From Chrysochromulina tobinii (taxonomy: Eukaryota > Haptophyta > Prymnesiales > Chrysochromulinaceae): 13,566 bases of DNA. The stretch is from NCBI GenBank assembly GCA_001275005.1, contig JWZX01000558.1, positions 1 to 13,566 of the forward strand, read 5' to 3'. A program made the translations under genes and the position numbers. The notes below the pieces were generated by a model. The model ran no database searches. It saw nothing but the letters and a program-made list of their open reading frames with translations, and was not told the DNA's origin. Shown here piece by piece: positions 7,661 to 13,566 of the stretch (position 1 is the stretch's first letter; each line of letters opens with the position of its first letter).

Positions 7661-7911
7661 AACATCCGGTCCGCGCACCGCGGACGAGCACCGAGGACAC
7701 TCGACACGACAGTGGACAGCCCCCTCAATGTGACACGCGGACGATCGCGCACGTCGCACCCCGACGCACCGCGACGCGACCCAACCCGGCGGCGACGCGT
7801 AAGATGAAAGGCGCATAAAACCTGCGTGGGCAGTCACCCTGTACGGCCAGAGTACATTTAGTACGCGAAGTCCGCGCGGCGATTGCAGACGCGCAGATGG
7901 GCGGCGATATG

Positions 7912-10900
7912 TTACAGTAGGCCTCTTCCCATGGTAGGACCGGAGCCAAAGTGGCAGCAACCCATCAGCGAGCGTCTGAATGCATTCCACGCCTGCTCGC
8001 GTTGCGCTAACTCGCGAGCCTGGGCATGCGATCGCTCGCGCAGCCACACCGTGGCGATGTCCTTGCACCCTGCGCGTACAGGCAAGCCCGCGTGGAGGCA
8101 CATCGGGTTGCGCCGAGCCACGCCTTCACGCAGCAGGTTGCAGCAGGTTGCAGCCGGTTGCAGCAGATTGTGGAAGACGAGGAGCCGGCCTGCGCAGGCA
8201 GTGTGTTTTGCGGGGCGGGGGTGAGGCCAGAAGTGGTGTGCATCACTGAAGAGGGCTCTTGAACGCACCTTGCCGTGGCTGTACCTTGATCCCCAGATGC
8301 TTGAAGCCTGTCTCACCACCCTCCTTCACGTCGTTCAAATACACGATCGCCGTCTTGCTCACACATGGCGGGAAGATCGTCAACTCGGAGTGCGCGTTCG
8401 CTTCGTCAAGGCTCCGCGGGGCAGACGGGTTCGATTCACGGCAGCCCACCTGGCACCGCTGCCCTTGGTCAGCAACAGCCCGGTCGCCCTCTTCCGTGCC
8501 TTCCTCGTAAGCGTCGTGGTGCCATCGATACTCACCGCCAAGATCGTAGTGCACGATCTGTGGTCCCTCGAACCGCCCAAGATCATCTTTGCTGACCCCG
8601 AGCTGGCCGCCCACGCGCTCAAGCATCATCTGCGCAACCTGCGCGTCGGGGTTCGTCGTCTGATGAAGGAGGCAATTCCTCGACATCGCTCATCGGGCGT
8701 TCAGCGAGCAGAAGAGCGAGATACCAACGAGATCGGGCCATCATCAGGGGCACTCAGGGGCACTCAGGGGCCCATCAGGGGCCCATCAGGGGCACTCACC
8801 ACGTCGCTGTAGTGTAGCCATGTCGTCTCCGAGCGCCTGCCATCGCTCATTTGGCCCGGTTGCTGGCGAGCAGCCAAGCCCGTCATGGGCTGCTTCACCC
8901 TGCTGGGGTACTTGTGGTGGGTGGCAGCCGCATCCTTGATCATCTCGCACTCGTCGGGCGTGAAGAAGCGGTCTATCACATAGACCATCGGGTCATGGGA
9001 GAGGATACATATGCTGCTTCGATCTGGTCGGGTAGCTGCCGCCCCTGCCGACTCGGCGCTCGCTGCCGTCGTGACCGTCGCAGCATCAGCAGCCGAGGGC
9101 GCGTTGGCGGCGGCGGCAGGGCGTCCCGCTGGGGGAGAGCGCACAAGCCGCACGCTCGCGTGCGGTGGCGAGAGCTCCGTTGCTGCCGCTGTCGCGTCGG
9201 TGCTCAGCGTCACCAGAGCTTCGAGGGTCTCTCGGTCCGCTCCCTCCGGTGCGTCGACTCCACTCTCACGCAGTGCCGCGCGAAGCTGGGCTGTCGTCAT
9301 GTGGCGAGCGTTGTGGCGAGCGTGCTTCACCGGCGACGATGTCGCCGCTACAACCGTGCAAAGTCCCGGAGCCGTTGGCGACCTGTCAGTGTGGATCGCA
9401 GCACGAGCCATCGCTAGCGCGGCAGCCTTCGCCGCCGCGTCCGACTTTGCATGCCCGAGCAGCTCAAAAGTCATGCTGGTTAGCGTCGTCTCGATTTCGG
9501 CTGCCGCAGCGGCGGCCAAGACCGCTGCCCTCTGCCTCTTCACTACCGCCTCCGCCTTGGCCGCCTCAAACTTCGCGTGCATGAGCAGCGAATTCGCCAT
9601 ACTTGTGAGTGTGGCCATGGCCGCTGCTATCTCCGCCTTGGTCGCCGGCTCCGCCTTCGCCGCCTCGTGCTCGGTTTCACACGCCGTGCTGGGCGCGTGC
9701 TCGGGTTCACGCGCCGTGCTGGGCGCCTCGTGCTCGGTTTCAAGCGCCGTGCTGGGCGCCTCGTGCTCGGTTTCACACGCCGTGCTGGGCGCCTCGTGCT
9801 CGGTTTCACACGCCGTGCTGGGCGCGTGCTCGGTTTCACGCGCCGTGCTGGGCGCCTCGTGCTCGGTTTCACACGCCGTGCTGGGCGATGCTTGATCGGT
9901 CTGCGCGGTCTGAAGCAGCGCATGAGGCGCGGCGGGCGTGGCCAGGTCCGTCGTGGCCTCGGCAGGCGCTGCGGGCGTGGCCAGGCCCGTCGTGGCCTCG
10001 GCAGGCGCGGCGGGCGTGGCCAGGTCCGTCGTGGCCTCGGCAGGCGCGGCGGGCGGCTCTCGCAGTGGGCTTTGCATTGCCCATTTGGACGGCGAAATGG
10101 CATCGGCCTTAAAGGTGAGAACGGCGCCAGGCGAGACTCCTTCGGGCACCATGAGGCGCACCTTGACGCCGCTGGGAGTCGTAGCCTGCAGCATGTCGCC
10201 CGGCATCACACCCTCAGGGACTGTCATCTCAAACAGTTCATCCTCGCCTTCTGGAGCCGGCGGCCGCCCTACGGGTGCCGTGTGCGCAGCCACCCTCTCT
10301 GCGGCTTCCTTCTCTGCCGCAAGGGCTTTGGATGCCTCACGAAGCCACTCAGGCGACGGACCATCGTCCGGGGTCCGTGGCGTGGGCGCAGCTGAGGAGG
10401 GCGTGTTCAGAGCCTCCTCCATCTCCACCTTCACCTGGGGGGTCGCAAAATCCACGGGTGCATCGACCGCCTTCTCTGCGGCTGCCTTCTCAGCCGCCTC
10501 CTTCTCGGCTGCTGCCTTCGCGGCCGCTTCCTTCTTGGCCGCTTCGTCCTCAGCAGCTTCCTTCTCTGCTGCGGCCTTCTCGGATGCTGTCGTCTTCTCC
10601 GCTGCCGCCTTCTTGGCCGCAAACGCCCCCTTCTCAGCAATGTACTGGAGTGCCTTGGTGTACTCGAGTACCCCTCGTTCATCGTCGCTCTTGCGGTTAT
10701 CGGAGAGCATGAGTTGGAACTCCTCGAAGTTCATCCGGTTGGCGCGCCAGTCGATGTTTTCCAGCATGCGCTCCATCGCACGCTCATCGAGATGCATTCC
10801 AAACGTGCGCAGCAGGTCGCCCTGCGTGATGTACCCGTCGTGGTCCGAGTCGATCATGTGATGGAACGCCGCATGAGCCGCGCTTTGGGGATGCCGGGAC

Positions 10901-10941
10901 CAAACGTCGGTCGCCGTCGCGGAGTGCAATGGATGATGCAT
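7912..10941 (-). CDS. EF-hand / coiled-coil / SAP-like / prolyl-4-hydroxylase fusion protein (2OG-Fe(II) oxygenase), four exons
   Basis: Exons 10941-8800, 8659-8450, 8353-8269 and 8189-7912 give 904 residues. Residues 31-42 form a canonical EF-hand loop (DSDHDGYITQGD), followed by a degenerate second hand. About 100-165 is a Lys/Glu/Ala coiled coil. About 237-280 is a duplicated VPEGVxPG motif. About 294-427 holds two repeat blocks, and 548-580 is SAP-like (MTTAQLRAALRESGVD). From about 645 comes a prolyl-4-hydroxylase domain: FFTPDECEMIKDAA, SETTWLHYSDV, FEGPQIVHY, the HxD iron ligands H761 and D763, YLNDVKEGGETGF, the distal His in HAGLPV (H845) and the 2-oxoglutarate-binding Lys (K855). 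All catalytic positions are present. The family hydroxylates proline using O2, Fe(II) and 2-oxoglutarate. There is no signal peptide, so a cytosolic or nuclear substrate is likelier than ER collagen-like proteins. The first ATG after an in-frame stop is 10941; an upstream exon cannot be excluded. Confidence 0.8.
8131..8170 (-). repeat. Four tandem 10-bp units inside the hydroxylase catalytic exon
   Basis: On the plus strand the units are CAGCAGGTTG twice, then CAGCCGGTTG and CAGCAGATTG, exactly in register. In the protein they lie between FHN and HAGLPV. A net gain of three units (30 bp) inserts ten residues and keeps the frame; any other change would shift the frame ahead of the distal His and Lys. 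Confidence 0.85.
8190..8268 (-). other. Intron 3 of hydroxylase gene (79 bp)
   Basis: The donor is G|GTGCGTTC and the acceptor is GCCTGCGCAG, in phase 1. Splicing joins QPRQG to RLLVFHNLL, the expected beta-strand before the distal His of the family. In the unspliced frame a TGA follows shortly after the donor. Confidence 0.8.
8354..8449 (-). other. Candidate intron 2 of hydroxylase gene (96 bp, in frame, no stop)
   Basis: The donor is CCAG|GTGGGC and the acceptor is GAGCAAG, in phase 0. Removing it joins GQRCQ to TAIVYLNDV, which matches the usual G-x-R-x-A-T-x-x-x-Y-L-x-D-V of prolyl-4-hydroxylases. The 32 residues it would encode (Ser/Pro/Ala-rich, with two Cys) are foreign to the family. 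Because it is a multiple of three without a stop, retention gives a 936-residue protein with an insert between the HxD and the next core strand. Confidence 0.6.
8660..8799 (-). other. Intron 1 of hydroxylase gene (140 bp)
   Basis: The donor is GTG|GTGAGTGCC and the acceptor is CCTCCTTCATCAG, in phase 0. Splicing joins TTWLHYSDV to TTNPDAQVAQMML, consistent with the family. An in-frame TGA occurs in the unspliced sequence. The donor-proximal half is a minisatellite. Confidence 0.8.
8743..8799 (-). repeat. 10-11-bp minisatellite beginning at splice donor
   Basis: Five units of the type (A)TCAGGGGC(A/C)C on the plus strand run from about 8745 up to the splice donor. The first intron bases (GTGAGTGCCCC on the coding strand) are themselves one unit. 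Alternate units differ by AGTG versus ATGGG, so it arose by local duplication with variation. Confidence 0.75.
9660..9890 (-). repeat. Seven tandem 30/33-bp coding repeats (APSTACETEHE)
   Basis: Seven in-frame units encode 10- or 11-residue repeats of the form A-P-S-T-A-(C/R/L)-E-(T/P)-E-H-(E), at about residues 351-427 of the hydroxylase fusion. Units differ by a few substitutions and by presence of the last Glu codon. They are acidic, hydrophilic and probably disordered, acting as a spacer between the regulatory and catalytic parts. Confidence 0.85.
9917..10058 (-). repeat. Three tandem 39-bp coding repeats (APAEATTDLATPA)
   Basis: Three near-identical 39-bp units encode a 13-residue Ala/Pro/Thr repeat at about residues 294-342 of the hydroxylase fusion. 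Only a Gly-for-Asp change in the middle copy and a few silent changes separate them, which suggests recent expansion. Confidence 0.85.
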
Positions 10942-11094
10942 TTTGAGCGCGCTCCGCAAGCATGCGAAAGGGGGCTTGCAGAACTTGCTGAAACCTCAGC
11001 CACTACGATCGTTCATCTAAAGAGCGTGCGCGATGCCAAAATGAGGAGTTCCGTCCGAGTTGCAATCATCGTGCTCGACCTTCATTAATTAAAG
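10942..11094. promoter_or_regulatory. Compact divergent promoter, hydroxylase fusion / glycosyltransferase-like gene
   Basis: Only 153 bp lie between the two divergent start codons. An AT-rich ATTAATTAAAG immediately precedes the plus-strand ATG at 11095. No TATA box at a normal distance is evident for either gene. Confidence 0.45.
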
Positions 11095-12189
11095 ATGGCG
11101 GCGCACACGCACACTGCCGCCATTGTGCTTTCGGGCGCGTATCGCACGCTACCCGACTGCAACGCGAGCATGGTGCGCCACATCATCGACGCGAATCCCA
11201 GTGTGCGTTTTCATGTGTACGCGCACCTCACTACTGAGGTGGTCGGTGCCGACCAGCAGGTGCAGAGAGACATATGGAACTCCTTTCCTTGTGTGGTGGG
11301 CGCTGCCCTGGAAACCAACGTGGCCGTATCCGCTGGAGTGCGAGCCGAAGTACCGGGCACAGAAAAGGTGCCGCGCGGCCGCGGCACTGCGCAAGGCAAG
11401 GCCATGAACATCATCAAGATGTTTCGTGGCATCGCGGCAGCACAGCGTCTGCTCACCACTCAGCCGCAGCAGCTACACCATCATGGCAAAGGTGGAGAGT
11501 CGACGGTGCCCGGACGGCTCGAGCCGCCGCCTGCCGTGCAGAACGGTGCACGCTGTGCCGCCGCCGGCCCGCCACGCATGCCGCGGGGCGGTTACGATCT
11601 CGTCATCCGCCTGAGGCCTGACCTTTGCTTCTGCGGCCCCCTCGACTTGCAGCCGCTGCTGTCGCGCTCGGGCGCCGCGCACCACGTGTGGCTGCCGTGG
11701 TGGTCGGCGCAGGTCGGCTGGGCGTTTGACCAGATCGCCGTCGGCCCGCCCGCCGCGATGGCTGCATACGCGCAGGCGTATGAGAGTACGGTGCGCCGCC
11801 TCGTCGCGGCCAAGAGGGAACTGTATCCAGAAGGCGTCATGTGGGAGCACTTGGCGAGCCTCGGGCCGCACCTGCGGCTGCTGCGCCCGCTGCGCGGCTT
11901 CCAAGCCAGCCTCGCCCGCAGCTCGCCGCGATTCCATATCGTTGACCCGTACTCGAAGCTCAAGCAAGACTTAGCCGTCGTGCAGCCAGCGCTTGCGGGC
12001 TCGCTGCCGCCGTATGCGTGTAGCGGCGCCACGACCGTGCGCACCACAGACGACGGCTCCAATCGGTCTGCAGTCTCGGGGGTGAATCGCTCGGGCCACC
12101 CACGGGGCAAGCGGCGCGGCGTGGGCGGGACCATCGAGACTCTGGTGAGCCATCTGCGCCGGCGTCGGAGCAGGTCGAGGCAAGTCTAA
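11095..12189 (+). CDS. Putative glycosyltransferase-like protein
   Basis: The protein has 364 residues from an ATG in good context (AAAGATGG); a stop lies just upstream in frame. It opens directly with a Rossmann-type first strand, TAAIVLSGAYRTL, then a region with FHVYAHL. The hallmark YDLVIRLRPDL is at about residues 167-177, followed by a tryptophan-rich stretch, FDQIAVG and PEGVMWEHL. This order (strand-G-x-x-R-T, F-x-x-Y, YD-x-x-I-R-x-R-P-D, FDQ, E-x-x) resembles the algal and viral nucleotide-sugar-dependent glycosyltransferase-like proteins in which R-x-R-x-D is conserved. Donor and acceptor are not readable. Residues about 128-166 are a His/Gly/Pro-rich insert. The C-terminus is very basic (RRRRSRSRQV) with two NRS sequons. 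No signal anchor is visible, so it is either cytosolic or missing a 5' exon. Confidence 0.55.
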   Translation: MAAHTHTAAIVLSGAYRTLPDCNASMVRHIIDANPSVRFHVYAHLTTEVVGADQQVQRDIWNSFPCVVGAALETNVAVSAGVRAEVPGTEKVPRGRGTAQGKAMNIIKMFRGIAAAQRLLTTQPQQLHHHGKGGESTVPGRLEPPPAVQNGARCAAAGPPRMPRGGYDLVIRLRPDLCFCGPLDLQPLLSRSGAAHHVWLPWWSAQVGWAFDQIAVGPPAAMAAYAQAYESTVRRLVAAKRELYPEGVMWEHLASLGPHLRLLRPLRGFQASLARSSPRFHIVDPYSKLKQDLAVVQPALAGSLPPYACSGATTVRTTDDGSNRSAVSGVNRSGHPRGKRRGVGGTIETLVSHLRRRRSRSRQV

Positions 12190-12629
12190 ATTAGAACAGC
12201 AGCCGGAGCTGCATACGCGGCGCCTTTACCCTCGGGGTCGCCCACCCGCCTGCGGCACAGCTGCGCGAGCTGGTTGGGCGTCAATCCATTAATAGTCACT
12301 TAAGGGGTAGCCAATCCACGCTCGGCATCAGGCTGTGTGCGTGTGTGATCATGCGTCGGCTCTTGGAGCACCGCGCACGCAGGTCGCAGCGCAGCGCGCG
12401 TAAGGCCGCCTTTAAAGGCCCGCCGCCGGCAGCGAGCGCGTTACCGCGGCGTAATATTTGTGCGTTGCACCACCCGTGCACGACCGCGGCTTAACCGCGG
12501 CGTCATGAGATCGACACATATATCAACTATTTATCCACATGCTAGAAGGCCCTCACTCTACTAGGTGTGGCGGTGAGGAGTCTGCGGGGCTGAGGTCCTT
12601 TCACCTGTGTTCGCGCTTAGTCCGCGCTT
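12190..12629. other. Convergent intergenic region with ACCGCGGC repeats
   Basis: This lies between two facing 3' ends. I see no gene. It contains a CCTTTAAAGG palindrome at 12409-12418 and three ACCGCGGC copies (12443-12450, 12483-12490, 12494-12501). An AT-rich stretch (ACATATATCAACTATTTATC) at about 12516-12535 may hold 3'-end processing signals for the minus-strand gene. Confidence 0.4.
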
Positions 12630-13337
12630 TCACTGACGGCGATCCTCGATGCCAAGGCCAGCCGCTTTATCTCCGAGCATGAGGCGCAACATCTTCTCAA
12701 GCTGGCCCTGCTTGCGCCCACCGTACGGGTCGATGCGCTTCGCGTTCGGATCCAGCTCGCCGCGCGCAATCCCGATGCTCACCTGCACGCAGAGCGCAAG
12801 CTGGCCGGCTGCAGCAATGGCGCATACTGTAGAGCCGAGCGCACCCATCGCGATCACGACGTAGCGCGCTACGGTGCTGAAGCGTGCGACGACGTAAAAG
12901 GTGTCATCGCTTATGGGCTGGTTGTTGAACATGTCAGTGGCACCCATCGTGAAGTGGTACGCCAGCACGGAAACTGCGCCGTAGGAAGAGGCTCCGAGGA
13001 TCAGCAGCCACGGGCTGATGCCATTAAGATCGGTGGGCTTCTTTTCTGGCGGTGGCTCTGGCCTCTTGGGCTGCAGGGCGCGAATTTCGGCCAGCAGCGC
13101 TTCATTCGATTTCGCCGCAGGCGCCGTCGGCCATTGCTCGACCCGAGCCTTGTCGGGGGTGAACGAAGTCTTCGTCTCGTCATCTGCGCGTGCGAAGCGT
13201 GGCTTGAGCTCGTCACGTGGCTGCAAGCCTAGCTCAGCGACAATGTGCACGGCCCGCCGCAAGGCGGCGGCCCGTGAGTACGGCACTCGCTGCGGCGGCG
13301 CGAAGGCCAGAGCAAGGCAGACGATCACGTTGGACAT
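12630..13337 (-). CDS. Plastid-targeted two-helix membrane protein, DUF3082-like
   Basis: The protein has 235 residues. The N-terminus is a short hydrophobic signal, SNVIVCLALAFA, followed by PPQR and an Arg/Ala-rich, acid-poor stretch to about residue 35. An AFAP junction between signal and transit parts is the typical bipartite presequence of secondary red-lineage plastids. After a charged Pro-rich linker, the C-terminal domain has two membrane helices (about 108-130 and 157-181) separated by an amphipathic loop with FNNQPISDDTFYVVARFSTV. This layout, with a positively charged, conserved-looking segment entering the second helix, resembles DUF3082, an uncharacterised family of cyanobacteria and plastids. 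The function is unknown; a thylakoid or inner-envelope location is inferred. The family assignment rests on remembered pattern only. It faces the glycosyltransferase-like gene. Confidence 0.65.
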   Translation of the reverse strand: MSNVIVCLALAFAPPQRVPYSRAAALRRAVHIVAELGLQPRDELKPRFARADDETKTSFTPDKARVEQWPTAPAAKSNEALLAEIRALQPKRPEPPPEKKPTDLNGISPWLLILGASSYGAVSVLAYHFTMGATDMFNNQPISDDTFYVVARFSTVARYVVIAMGALGSTVCAIAAAGQLALCVQVSIGIARGELDPNAKRIDPYGGRKQGQLEKMLRLMLGDKAAGLGIEDRRQ

Positions 13338-13566
13338 GTCGAGGTGCGAGGAGGACGCCCCGACGAAACTTCTCTCTTGAATTTGCTGACCTATTTTCCT
13401 GTGGAAAGCCCAGCGAGACTCAAGAGTCTCTCAGCCCTACGCAGGCAAAAGCACCCACAGCGAGCAATCCGGCGGGGCCGGCGCGAAGGTGGGCTGCTGT
13501 CGCCTCCCACGCTGGCGCGTCGGGCCGCCTGGCGCGTGATTTCGATCCAGGAGACACGCTGCCACT
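13338..13566. other. Upstream flank of DUF3082-like gene
   Basis: This 229-bp stretch should hold the 5' UTR and promoter of the minus-strand plastid gene. It contains a perfect GAGACT-CAAG-AGTCTC inverted repeat at 13415-13430. The rest is GC-rich with no convincing coding frame. The window ends here, so another gene may begin just outside. Confidence 0.4.

Larger units (their letters stand above)
7100..7911. other. Long convergent intergenic region with GTAC/TGTACA cluster
   Basis: This region lies between the 3' ends of the 6407 gene and the hydroxylase gene. No open frame gives a convincing protein. It starts with TCGA-rich sequence containing a GACTC-GAGG-GAGTC hairpin at about 7130-7143. 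A region rich in GTAC follows, then an extremely GC-rich island (7484-7660), then mixed sequence up to the hydroxylase stop. It should contain both 3' UTRs. A non-coding RNA gene is possible but unsupported. Confidence 0.45.

Noticed and set aside
7475-8101. Minus-strand open frames across the GC-rich island
   Set aside because: They are Arg/Pro/Gly-rich without motifs, and overlap the hydroxylase last exon in a different frame.
8420-8445. tRNA B-box-like GGGTTCGATTCA
   Set aside because: The flanks do not form a T-stem and no acceptor or anticodon arm can be drawn; it lies within the hydroxylase gene.
9011-10861. Long plus-strand open frames opposite the hydroxylase fusion exon
   Set aside because: They are Ala/Ser/Arg repeats mirroring the minus-strand repeats; the minus strand carries the EF-hand and hydroxylase motifs.
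11492-11541. Possible 50-bp intron in the glycosyltransferase-like gene
   Set aside because: It is shorter than every other intron here and its removal would shift out of the frame that carries YDLVIRLRPDL.

Overview
The window looks like nuclear DNA of a GC-rich unicellular alga, most likely a haptophyte or a similar chromist (inference). The evidence is high GC in third codon positions, short spliceosomal introns of about 79-140 bp whose donors all begin GTG, a protein with an AFAP-type plastid presequence, a mitochondrial ribosomal protein with an Arg-rich transit peptide, and a multidomain prolyl-4-hydroxylase of the kind common in these algae. There are no bacterial operons, rRNA or tRNA genes, CRISPR arrays or recognisable transposases.

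Layout. 1-1532: GA-rich and low-complexity DNA with no gene I can support, ending in a strong hairpin (1401-1430) downstream of the first gene. 1533-2099 (-): two-exon gene for a mitochondrial ribosomal protein mL50-like protein. 2267-3637 (+): nine-helix membrane protein resembling NIPA magnesium transporters, divergent from mL50 with 167 bp between starts. 3904-4367 (+): small two-exon gene of unknown function with a 17-nt last exon. 4791-6194 (+): IQ-motif, poly-Ala protein of unknown function, possibly with a 5' UTR intron. 6407-7099 (+): unknown protein with two likely membrane segments and an overlapping upstream ATG. 7100-7911: long 3'-to-3' intergenic region with a GTAC/TGTACA cluster and a very GC-rich island. 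7912-10941 (-): EF-hand, coiled-coil, SAP-like and prolyl-4-hydroxylase fusion in four exons. 11095-12189 (+): putative glycosyltransferase, divergent from the hydroxylase with 153 bp between starts. 12190-12629: intergenic. 12630-13337 (-): plastid-targeted DUF3082-like membrane protein. 13338-13566: its upstream flank.

The genes do not form an evident pathway; this is ordinary gene-dense nuclear sequence with organelle, transport and protein or sugar modification genes. The most interesting locus is the hydroxylase gene. It combines a calcium-binding EF-hand with a 2-oxoglutarate/Fe(II) hydroxylase, carries three coding tandem repeats (one with a 10-bp unit inside the catalytic core), has a minisatellite starting at a splice donor, and has a 96-bp intron that can be read through in frame.
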